Source: Nilaparvata lugens
Taxonomy: Eukaryota; Arthropoda; Insecta; Hemiptera; Delphacidae
Length of the DNA stretch: 64,000 bases
NCBI RefSeq assembly: GCF_014356525.2
Contig: NC_052510.1
Coordinates: forward strand, 15,362,778 to 15,426,777
Direction: 5' to 3'
Below the pieces are notes generated by a model. The model did not search any database, was not told the origin of the DNA, and saw only the letters and a program-made list of their open reading frames with translations. Positions within the stretch are counted from its first letter, which is position 1, and each line of letters starts with the position of its first letter. A program made the translations under genes and the position numbers. This document shows positions 55,146-64,000 of the stretch, one piece after another.

Positions 55146-56333
55146 TCACTCCAAAAATATTTCAATTTCTTTCACCTTTATATTGATGCTCAGACTCAGT
55201 ACTTCTTAACGCTTGATTGTTAATACTTGCAACATCATGGGTGATCAGAGGAGGTGGTTCGCTCGCATGCAATTTATGCTCCAACTTTTTTCATTCACAC
55301 AATACTCCAATGTTTTGCCACAACTCACTAGTCTCTCTCTCCCTCACATACTCACTCTTTCAATCTCACACATACACACATACCACCTCTGATTTCTTCA
55401 ATCTCCTCTCCGACTCCATTCTTGTCTTTTACGAGCGCCGTCCCCGTTTTATTTCAGCCATAAGCATCTTCTCTCAACTCAATAGCAACTGACTCCCGGC
55501 CATATAATCGGCTTCAAATTACTCGGCAATCAAACGAATCGTTCGGATGCATTTTATTTCGTGATGAATTTTTCCACGAAAAATCTTCATTTTATATGCG
55601 TGTGACTCATGTTTTCAAAGTGAGCAATAAAGTTTACAGCCTTTCGCGTTTCTTATATTGCTGCAGAGCGGGTTGGATTGATGGTTCAGGTTAGTGAAAC
55701 ACTGGAAAAGATTTCAGAACTTTTTATGGCAAGTAATGTCGTGATTTCAATACTAATTATTGTTTAATTGCTCTTAGATAAGTTACTCATTTTACTGGTT
55801 GCTTTCACATGACTCCATATAGTATAGTAGAGATATTTCAAATAAAGCAAATGGCAAAAATGACATATTAAAAAAAATTGAAATTGTGACAATCATGAGA
55901 TCTATATTATTCATTAACATGAAGGAGAAAGAAGTATTATAATGTATATTTGGACAGTAAATTTTTTTGATCATTATTATAAGTGTTTACATAGCCTCAT
56001 TTCAACTATATCACAATTAGGGAGAGAAACAGTTGTGGGTTTATCCCTGATTCTCCAATCATTAAATTGATGTGATTGTGGAATGAAATTCTTTAATTAT
56101 CATAGTCTGCTTATCGTTTCCTCAGAGTTGGATACGATTTGATAACAAAATATTAATACTTTGAAAGGTTTTCAATAACAGTATCATAGAGAAACAATAG
56201 CTTTAGTAGATATCCCATGGTATAGGGCGTTTATGTCGCAACTTTTACTGTTATCTCAAGCTGATAGTTCATGTAATTCTTCCCGTGAAGCTGAGTTGCA
56301 CTGGTAGTCTCTCATATTGTGCCGTTCATACAC
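55146..56333. repeat. Large tandem duplication, copy 2 (~1188 bp)
   Basis: Nearly identical to copy 1, with a ~56 bp deletion near 55847 (between AATAAAG and AAAAATGAC), small indels at 55330 and 56048, and scattered substitutions. The complex block at 55440-55700 appears unchanged by eye. High identity indicates a recent event. Confidence 0.9.
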
Positions 56334-56459
56334 TCTCACCCCAACAAAACAGTAAAATTCGACAATAATCAACAGTAATCGGCTTGAGATAACAGTAAAA
56401 GTTGCGACATAAACGCCCTATACCATGGGATATCTACTTATGCTATTGTTTCTCTATGA
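56184..56459. repeat. Inverted repeat, 82 bp arms
   Basis: Left arm 56184-56265 (end of duplicated unit 2) and right arm 56378-56459 are reverse complements with a few mismatches, sharing ATATCCCATGGTATAGGGCG and TTATGTCGCAACTTTTACTG. The same left arm also ends unit 1 at about 55010-55075. Spacer ~112 bp. The right arm is thus an inverted third copy of the unit's end. Confidence 0.85.
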
Positions 56460-56960
56460 CAGTATTTACTTTACAGTAGTTAGATAGCTTGATATTCCAA
56501 AATGATACACAAGTAATTCATTAGATAAGAAATGTATTGGAGCACTGGCACCTCTCTTATTTTACAAGTAGCATTCTGCACAATACTACTGTTCAAGAAA
56601 AATAATATTAAGTTATTCTCTAATAATAGTAAGTTACAACATTCCATACTACACAATTCGAAAATGAATGAAGACGGCCTCCACAAAGACCAAGAAGATA
56701 ATAGTGGGTTACAATTCTGAACCCATCAATTACACTCAAAAATTGTAGAGCACCCAACCTTTTGTGGTCTATCATTTTGGGTGCAGCCCGCAAGTCGATC
56801 CCTACTCACTGCTTCATAATTAAACAACAATTCATTCATCATCTGGCAAGCTAATCAAATGATTACAGGAGGGCTACATTTGAGGGCTAAGATTCTAGAA
56901 AAATGTAGAGTTATGTATTTACCACCTAAGATAGTAACAATAAACACAGAAGATCTTTTA
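56460..56960. other. AT-rich unique sequence
   Basis: Nothing recognisable beyond short A/T runs. Confidence 0.4.
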
Positions 56961-57075
56961 AGCTGATGCTATGCTTATTATATCTGTATCTTACTGTTTC
57001 TGTAAAAATACAGATATAATCAGCTGATGAAAAGTGAAATACATGTGTTCGTGGCGCATAAGTCTGTACGCACTT
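56961..57075. mobile_element. Truncated copy of the 25.7 kb MITE family
   Basis: Shares TATATCTGTATCTTACTG, TTTCTGTAAAAATACAGATA, TCAGCTGATGAAAAGTGAA and the terminal CTGTACGCACTT with 25710-25875. The left arm is missing outside AGCTGATG. Confidence 0.8.
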
Positions 57076-58490
57076 CAATAATCAACAATTATTTTATTGA
57101 GACAGGAAACGCGACTCGATTGGCAGAATAATATAATGGTAGAGGAACAGAATATATGATAATAATTATAATCAAGGAGAAGATATAACTTTATATAGAA
57201 TATCTCTTATCTAGAATAAGAATGTAGGCTTTGTATACAATATAGAATGTCTCTTATCTTATATTTTATATCTGTTATAAGTGAAGGAATAATGGAGAAA
57301 GAGAATAATAAAAGATGCTAGTTCCTGCATAGAAAAATGAGGAACTGGATCAATAGACTATAATGAACATAGATAACCTAAAACAACTAATGACATGACA
57401 TTTGGAATCAATAAAAACACACATTGAAAATTTATGAAAAAGGTAGAAAATTCTGAAAGTGTAAATTTGATAGGCGGAACGGCATTTTGACAAGGGAAAT
57501 GTGAACACAATCAATGAGAAACAAATGAGGAGAGCCTCATTGTGAGGATGTGAATCCTCACAGTTGGACAGAATGTGATAAGACATTGATTTCAGGAGCC
57601 TACTAACGTAGCCATAGAGACCACAGCAATACAAACAAGAAACCCTTCCCATCAATAAGTTACTGCAGAACTAGTTAAATATATTAAGTAGGAAAGTAGA
57701 ATACACTCAACTAGGAGCATACAATTTCATTGGTAGTAGTATTGAGAATTAAGAATAAAAGAAACTTTAGAAAATTATTCATTATCGAAATAGTTTGAAA
57801 AATACATGATGATACAGCAAAGACGAAGAACAAAGCTATGAAATATCAAGAGATTATGAATTTGAAACTAATCGAATGTTTAAGCCAACTGTTTCAATAT
57901 AGCAAATGAAGAAAATTCTAAAAGCATTAGAAGAATGAGGAATCAAAGGATGAATACAGAGAATAGATCTCTCACTTCTGAAGCCCTTAAAGACTGGAAA
58001 TTATGTTCAACAGTAAAAAGGGACCCAACCTTATTTTGTACTAAAATATTGTCTTAATTCTGCAAATAGTCAATAAATTCTAAATTCCCTCTTCTAACTT
58101 CTGATGAGAAAATAGTTTGGAGTTCATCTGCTTTTTCTCTCTAAATCATTTCAATTATAAGTGATTTACAAGATAATGATATATAAGTGATTCAATGATA
58201 ATTGTACAAATTAATGAATGAATAACGTGATTTATATGAAAGCTATGATGCTAATTACTACTGCTTATTTCAAATGCATTACTTGAAATTTATTCAGATG
58301 CTGTGAGTTTTTAATAGTCCTTGACTGACAAATAATAAGTACTCTTAAGAGTGACATGAAATTTTCTGTGTTGTGGTTTGGGTAGGGGTTAGGGGGTGGG
58401 AGGCAGAAGGGCATTCTAGTTGGCTTTCACCTGTGTGCTTGTACCCCCCCCCAACCACCAACCCACCCAGCATTCTGGCACAGGCATGAA
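57076..58490. other. AT-rich sequence, no gene
   Basis: A 101-codon minus frame at 57350-57655 (starting MMGRVSCLYCCGLYGYVSRL) has mixed composition but stops repeatedly on either side and matches nothing I recognise; a degraded retroelement is possible. 58380-58470 has G and C runs. Confidence 0.35.
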
Positions 58491-58700
58491 TATTAATTTA
58501 TCGCGCAGTCAACAGCTCTAGCATGCACACGTGCACTATGGACAATAATTAGATTCATGAACAGTAATAATTAAGAGTGGCATTAGTTCTTTATGTGTGT
58601 GTGCGCGCGCGGCGGTGTGATCGATCATTACAGCATGTCACGTGATTTGTGTGATGTGGTTAAGGTGTGACGTGACATGTGACACCACATGACAGCAAGT
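58490..58700. promoter_or_regulatory. Candidate conserved non-coding element
   Basis: CATGAATATTAATTTATCGC, GACAATAATTAGATTCATG and CAGTAATAATTAAG give several TAATTA/ATTA cores. A GT/GC run (58595-58611) and the symmetric GTGACGTGACATGTGACACC (58667-58686) follow. No repeat, no frame. One of the best enhancer-like islands by word content. Confidence 0.3.
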
Positions 58701-58817
58701 CGCTGTTTCCAGCACTGTTTTGCATGAGGGCTGTTGACCTGGTGAGACTGTCTCTGGCTAGAAACGAACGAATACAGTTTGGTTTTTTGCGAATTGAAAA
58801 TTTCTGTCTTTTTTTAA

Positions 58818-59411
58818 ACTACTCTAACTTCTATTCCTCAATATTCAAACTTCAACTACTGACCATGACAATACTCCATAATGAAAAATATTTCAACTAC
58901 TTCAACTACTAGTAGTCTACTACTCTAACTACTGGTAGTTTATTATTTAGCTAGCGTATGGCAGATACACAACACATATAAAGCTCAAATACCTCAAATC
59001 CCTACAAATGCACTGTATATTTCCAATTCTTTGAGATGTTGTGTAGTTTTCGGTAAGGAGAACATAAGTTTGTCTGAACGCCATAATTTGCTAGTCCATT
59101 TAGCGTTACCCAATGTGCACCATGGAGGCGAACTAGCGTTACACATATTAAGTAAAAAATCTGATTGCAGGAACAATTTTGAGGTTAAAGAAGATTGAAA
59201 CAATATTTCCAATTTTCACAGAAAAAAAAATCAAAATTATCTTCACCATTATAAATGTCCAAAATTGCTTTAAATTTAATTACTTTATTGCTTTAAATTA
59301 ATGCCCAAAATTACTGGTAGTTCAACTATTTTAACTACTCTAACTTCTATTCCTCAATATTCATACTTCAACCACTGACCATGATAATATTCTATACTGA
59401 AAAATATTTCA
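58818..59411. repeat. Direct repeat pair 516 bp apart
   Basis: 58818-58894 and 59334-59411 share ACTACTCTAACTTCTATTCC, CAATATTCA-ACTTCAAC and TGAAAAATATTTCAA. The intervening DNA (58895-59333) is flanked by ACTACTNNTAGT-like words. Either a tandem unit with unique interior or an insertion between copies. Confidence 0.75.
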
Positions 59412-60000
59412 AAATACAATAATGCAGGTGGACAGATGGCACTAATTATTGTGGAAATGGCAACTTTGTGTAGGATGGGACTTCAGTTGGAGATCCTGGG
59501 AACTGACCAGGAAAATTCACAGTCAATTTAACAGGAAGAGAGTAAGTTTCCATTTACTTGTCAACTGGAGACATGGCTACAGCCCAAATCCATTACCGGC
59601 TACCAAAGTGCAACAATCCTCCCTCACCCTTTCCGCTACCCATCTACCCTAACACTCGTTACTATTGTTATCATCATAACATATACTATTCCCGAGGAAG
59701 TTGATTATAACATAATTACTTTATTGTTATATATTATATAGTAAACGTCGACCATGGCTCTTCACTATTGTTGTATGGAGGTTCTATCCTGTTCTCCGGG
59801 TTGATACATGAACCCAAGAAAGTTTGTTACAATTAGCCATCATAGTAATTATTATATCCATTTTGATGGTTCATACTGAAATTTGAACTCTGTGATGAAA
59901 CGCGTAGAACGCTACAATGTAAATATCTATCTTTTGGAATAATTCTACAGCTATGCAGACTATTGTGTGCAGATAAAGAAAATGTAATATTGTCTAACTT
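59412..60000. other. AT-rich unique sequence
   Basis: A 67-codon plus frame (59449-59652) and a GGTTGATACATGAACCC inverted motif; nothing recognised. Confidence 0.35.
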
Positions 60001-60325
60001 ATAGAATATTGAATATTAAATTGACAATAAATTGCTACTCCTACTGGCGGACAAGTCCTCACTTATGCCAGTAGATTTCCACCAAGTTTATGCTATTTGA
60101 AGTGTTGAATAATAATGTAATGATAATCCTCAATCCATCCAGTTTGATTGTGCATTATAACTCTTACTAGTTAGGAATAGAAGTATTAATGCTATTATGG
60201 TTCAATTTATTATTTTTTAGTAAGGAATGTTATTTATTTGAATTGATTGTGGTGAATTGCATTTGTGTTTTATAGTTAAATGTTTGTACCTACTTTGTAG
60301 AAATAAATTTGAATTTGGAAAAAAT
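60000..60325 (+). mobile_element. Non-LTR retrotransposon 3' end with hairpin
   Basis: The hairpin CTACTGGC/GCCAGTAG (60041-60048 and 60067-60074) has a loop containing GACAAGTCCTCACTTAT. The end reads GTAGAAATAAATTTGAATTTGG followed by A-rich DNA, ~240 bases downstream. Layout, loop ending CTTAT and AATAAATT end parallel the 49.7-49.87 kb element. 5' extent unclear. Confidence 0.55.
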
Positions 60326-60473
60326 CAACCTGGAAGAGATATTCTGGTGTATATAGAAAGGAGATATAGTGATGCAATTCATATAGAATAGAAATATTGA
60401 TTGAACTGAGTGGTATTATTATAATTATTTTGGTTTACGAGACATCTCAAATTCAAAAAAATGGTTTGTATAA

Positions 60474-60724
60474 ATATTATTGTTGAATGAAAAAAACTAA
60501 GAAATTGTCAAAAAACCACTGATTTATTGATAATTAGAAAGACCGGTTTCGGTTATTACACCATTGTCAATCTCTGATAAACCAATTGGTGTAATAACCG
60601 AAACCGGTCTTTCTAATTATCAATAAATCAGTGGTTTTTTGACAATTTCTTAGTTTTTTTCATTCAATATGAATAATTACGACAATATCAACTTTTCAAC
60701 TACACAAACAAAATATATTATTGT
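60474..60724 (+). mobile_element. Longest foldback-family element with 10 bp TSD
   Basis: The insert 60484-60714 (231 bp) is flanked by perfect ATATTATTGT repeats. Arms of ~90 bp are nearly exact inverted copies (TGAATGAAAAAAACTAAG, CCACTGATTTATTGATAATT, AGAAAGACCGGTTTCGG, TTATTACACC) around a ~30 bp centre with CTGATAAACCAATTGG. After the right arm the element continues ~45 bases to ACTTTTCAACTACACAAAC. The GAAACCGG helix with CTGATAA in the loop recalls Penelope pseudo-LTR/hammerhead layout, but the core is mutated. Confidence 0.85.
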
Positions 60725-61035
60725 ACTCAAAATTTTGTGAGAGTGAAAACCAACAAAACATAACCCGATTTCGGACTTTTTTATGTTATCTAAATTATGA
60801 AGGAGAAATAGTGAAAGGTATCCTCAGTTTTTCTCCCCCAATTTATGAGCAGTTTTGAAAAGTCTATGAGCAGTTATACCAATGAGCAATTTTGTGTTTT
60901 ATGGTTTTCAAACCACATGAATGCCACTACTACTGTTTCCTTACCTTCTTGCATTAATCTGTAAACGATCGAAAATTAGTTGTATCATTAATTAAGTTTG
61001 TAGCGTGGATGTTGATGTGGAACTTTTTCATGATT
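60725..61035. other. AT-rich unique sequence
   Basis: Nothing recognisable beyond short A/T runs. Confidence 0.4.
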
Positions 61036-61312
61036 GAATAGACTTAAAACGTAGTCAAAAATCCACTTTAATTAAATAAAAATTAATATTTTACAGGAGC
61101 ATGCTTTTTGACTCACTCATTTGTCCTTTTTGAGTATATAACAGGATAAAATTGAAAGTTTATGAGGAAAAAACATGTTGTAAACTTCTATATAATAACG
61201 TAAATGAACCGCTTATACGAGTACGGGATGAGCACACACGAAAGCATGATCCTGTAAAATATTAATTTTTATTTAATTAAAGTGGATTCTTGACAACGTT
61301 TTAAGTCTATTC
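61036..61312. mobile_element. Foldback element, 72 bp arms
   Basis: 61036-61107 (GAATAGACTTAAAACGTAGT, ATCCACTTTAATTAAATAAA, TTACAGGAGCATGC) is an inverted copy of 61241-61312. The outer boundary is GAATAGACTT/AAGTCTATTC. The ~133 bp centre is unique. One arm also occurs at 20.25 kb, so this is a dispersed family. Confidence 0.8.
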
Positions 61313-61440
61313 AGTTAGTTGTATCATATCTATTAAATATTATTGAATCATTTGGCATAGAAAACCCCGTTGTTCTCAGCGTTGGGAGTTTTTCCAACTC
61401 ATCGTTCAGATTTATAAATTGGAGGGATACAGGCGTTGAT
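61313..61440. other. AT-rich unique sequence
   Basis: Nothing recognisable beyond short A/T runs. Confidence 0.4.
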
Positions 61441-62030
61441 ACATACTGTTGGCTTCACTCTACTTATACACTTATTCTCTCCCCCATCTCTGTCTCTTCT
61501 CACCAACTTGCAAGCCCTACCTATTCTTCATCCTTGCCGCTTCCCCTCTGACACAATCCACTACGCTCTAGGTATACAAAAAGAGTTCACATTCTACTCT
61601 GAATACATTTTCTTTCCGCTATCAAGAAAGCCTCAATCTGAAACTTACTCAAACTTTTCATTTTTTCTTCACTCCTTTCTTCTCTTTACTCCTCTTTCAT
61701 ATCCATCCTCATATTCTACTTCATTGCAAGTTCTTCTTCTATCTGACTTCCAGAGAAGATATCATCAAATTCTTCTTTTACTTCGTTTTCATATTCATCC
61801 TCATACTCTACTCCATCAAAAGTTCCTACTCATTTTCCTATCACCTTTTTTTCCTAGCATTTTTCAACCTACGTCTTCAACTTCTGTAACTCAATTCCAC
61901 TCTTTACCTCTTCTATTTCTAATCATTCTTCGATCGTTCTTTTTTATGCAACTTTTTCTTATTCTTCTAACCAACATTGACACTTGTCATCAACATACTT
62001 CTCACATCACCCTCTAATCTTGAACATTTT
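61440..62030. repeat. Pyrimidine-rich tract with short internal repeat
   Basis: CT-skewed plus strand. CATATTCTACTTCATTGCAAG at 61710 resembles CATACTCTACTCCATCAAAAG at 61802, with matching CATATCCATC/CATATTCATC lead-ins: a ~92 bp degenerate unit. The 193-codon plus frame is Ser/Leu/Phe-rich and not credible as a gene. Confidence 0.65.
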
Positions 62031-62510
62031 TTCCGAATTTATGTTTTAAAAGTAGCAATGATTTTTTTCTTTCCTATCTGATTCTTGTACCGTTTCCAAT
62101 TATCTCTACTATTTCTTCGCACACTACGTCTGAAACCTATACTACAGTGACGTTCATGTTAAAATCGCGGTGGAGAAAGATGGGAGAACAGCGTAGCTGA
62201 GTCCCTGCTTTGCCACTGCCTTCTGTAGAGGATAGCTGATACAGGTATATCTGATGTGATAATAATATTGTTCATTCTTGAAGAAATGATCAGTTATATC
62301 AATTTTATTCGTCACGAAAATTATTTTAATTATTTTATAATAAATTTCCATAACTGAGGTAATACATTTTGTTAATTAATCATATTTCTACATTGTTAAA
62401 AAACGATCTGGCAGCTTTGTCGAATGATAGACAAGGATAGCATCACCAATGTTAATCAAATGCTGCCATTGAAACGTGGACCTCACTGTAGTAAATAACC
62501 TAACCACACG
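62030..62510. other. AT-rich unique sequence
   Basis: Nothing recognisable beyond short A/T runs. Confidence 0.4.
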
Positions 62511-62514
62511 ATCG

Positions 62515-63380
62515 AAATCTTACTTCTCTTTATTATCTAATTTCCACACCCTAGTTATTCCTCTACTTCTCAACTTCCCACACTATCTTCCTTTTCATCA
62601 TGCCTATCTCCTCTCGTCTTCTTCCACCTACTCTTCATTCCTTCACATTGAACTCCTCCTTCTCCTCTTTATCACTATTCTCTTATTCTCGTACCACACT
62701 CTTCAACTACCAACTTATCCTACCTCTTCTCTTTCACTCCTTCCTCTTCATAGCTTTCCAGCCGACTTAGGATTCCCCTAGATTGTATGGTATCCACACG
62801 TGCGGGTGTGAGACTCTGCAGACTCTACACCGACGATACGCAGACTCATCTCTCTGGAGAGACGAGACAGACATATGCGCACAACAGAGAAAGGGGAATG
62901 GTGGAATGGAAGGGGAATTGAAGGAAGAAGAAGAAGATGATGAAGAAGAAGAAGGGAAATGATATAAGGCAAGGATGAAGCGAGTGGATAGGCGAGCACA
63001 GAAGAGTAGAGCGTCGACCTGGGATTCAAGGAGAAGAAGAAGGAGAAAGGGAAGATGGAGAAAAATAAATTCTAGAGAAGAAGTAAAATAAAACGGGAAG
63101 GAGAAGAAGAAGAAAGAAGGCAGCCCACCAAATTGATCCTGTTACTCCATTTTATTCCAATTTCCATTCCATTTCTTCGACGACCTGGGAATAGCTTCTC
63201 CTACTCTTCCTCCATCCCATTCTTTATCTACTTCTCCTCTACACATCATGAAGCTGTAGCTTCTTTCTCCCCCTCCCCCCTCACTTCATCAATCTCTCTT
63301 GATCCATTCTATTTTCTATTTCGACTTGTTCAATCAAGTGTAGACTTGCTATCCACTCGTTCCAATCTAATACTGTAATT
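62515..63380. repeat. Alternating pyrimidine / purine / pyrimidine blocks
   Basis: 62515-62780 is CT-rich, 62880-63120 is GAA-rich (GAAGAAGAAGAAG near 62920), and 63130-63325 is CT-rich again, with a short CpG-containing bridge at 62785-62880. Opposite-sense blocks in series could pair imperfectly as a hairpin. Frames in all three are low complexity. Confidence 0.6.
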
Positions 63381-64000
63381 GTTTTGAGATTTGGTTGATA
63401 CTTTTCCATTCCTTAGTTTTCGTATTTTAAAAAATGATTTCTCATTAAGATAACACAGCATTATAACAATGTAAACTTTCTTCGAAGGATGAAGAAAGAA
63501 GCTCAAATAAGAAAGAAGAGTGTGTGATGTTGGAGAAGCAAATCCCTGAGGAGATCGTTAGCTAACCATTATAGCGTCTGGGACGAATGTTTGTTATTTT
63601 TCCTGATTCTCAAGAAAATACTCCAAGAATGAGATGCCTGAAAAATGTATTTTGTAGAAATATGTACGACTTCACAATAATCGTAGGGATTCCAAAAATG
63701 CAAAAACTATGCACTCACAAGTAAAAACAAAATTGAAATAATTTAAAACTATCTACAACTGAGAACCCGAGATTAGATAAGATGGAGTTTAATGAAGCCT
63801 ATAACCAAAGAGATAAAAATAAAGTTTGATCACAGATCGAACTATATTACTTAGTCTATGGTTTGATCAAACTAGGAGTACTAATTACATGATGAATAGC
63901 AACAGATCTTACATACTGTCTCTGAGGATTGATTGACGGTTCATAGCCGTCTCTGTTTTAAAAAGGAAATAGATTATTTCTCATCATACAATAACTCATC
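63381..64000. other. AT-rich unique sequence to the window end
   Basis: A short inverted repeat AGTTTGATCA (63824) / TGATCAAACT (63863) is present. No gene. Confidence 0.4.

Noticed and set aside
54001..55492. Two similar frames (79 and 91 codons) that look like paralogous genes
   Set aside because: They lie in the two copies of the 1.25 kb tandem duplication and are shared only because of it; composition is His/Ser/Thr-rich from CACA/CTCT repeats.
61436..62017. 193-codon plus frame
   Set aside because: Low-complexity Ser/Leu/Phe/His peptide from a polypyrimidine tract with a degenerate repeat.
1..64000. tRNA, rRNA and other structured RNA genes
   Set aside because: No tRNA-like B-box with matching arms and no rRNA segment was recognised by eye; a covariance-model scan would be decisive.

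Overview
This window reads as non-coding DNA from an insect nuclear genome, most likely a planthopper (Hemiptera: Delphacidae, probably Nilaparvata lugens). The evidence is AT-rich DNA with no dense coding, many short interspersed elements with target-site duplications, microsatellites, and several repeat families that I recall from planthopper sequence (27.84-28.43 kb, 49.15-49.97 kb, 25.71 kb). The species call rests on pattern memory, not on a search. I found no convincing protein-coding gene, tRNA, rRNA or CRISPR array. Nearly all long open frames are Ser/Leu/Phe-rich or Glu/Lys-rich readings of purine/pyrimidine-skewed tracts. The window is best explained as a large intron or an intergenic region.

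Layout. Four kinds of sequence alternate. (1) Strand-skewed polypurine or polypyrimidine blocks of 0.2-0.9 kb, often built from old GAA/AGG/AG repeats (about 1.0-1.55, 3.3, 7.5-8.4, 9.6-10.4, 19.4-20.1, 24.0-25.2, 26.2-27.0, 30.2-30.7, 33.9-34.2, 37.9-38.2, 41.6-42.1, 47.7-48.6, 53.0-53.9 and 61.4-63.3 kb). (2) Short transposable elements: hairpin MITEs at 8.97, 25.71, 25.89, 50.82 and 56.96 kb; 3' ends of non-LTR retroelements at 5.1, 15.5, 27.3, 35.2, 41.1, 42.1, 49.4 and 60.0 kb; and a small foldback family with 10-13 bp target-site duplications at 4.5, 38.3, 39.8 and 60.5 kb. (3) Local tandem duplications, from 32 bp units to a 1.25 kb unit at 53.9-56.3 kb. (4) Islands of non-repetitive, CpG-richer sequence with homeodomain-type words (7.2, 11.6, 12.7, 14.1, 15.1, 17.9, 20.7, 28.8, 31.6, 32.6, 33.8, 37.5, 40.8, 44.1, 45.3 and 58.6 kb). 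These could be enhancers or 5' exons but are unproven.

Two signals stand out. First, four junctions on the minus strand (12.31, 27.18, 32.01 and 50.66 kb) have a pyrimidine tract and CAG joined directly to GT, as in recursive splice sites of very long introns; I saw no comparably strong site on the plus strand. This fits the window lying inside one giant intron of a minus-strand gene. Second, four members of one short foldback family each carry perfect 10-13 bp flanking repeats, although their lengths run from 55 to 231 bp. They share one A-rich terminus and have palindromic interiors that recall Penelope-like element ends.
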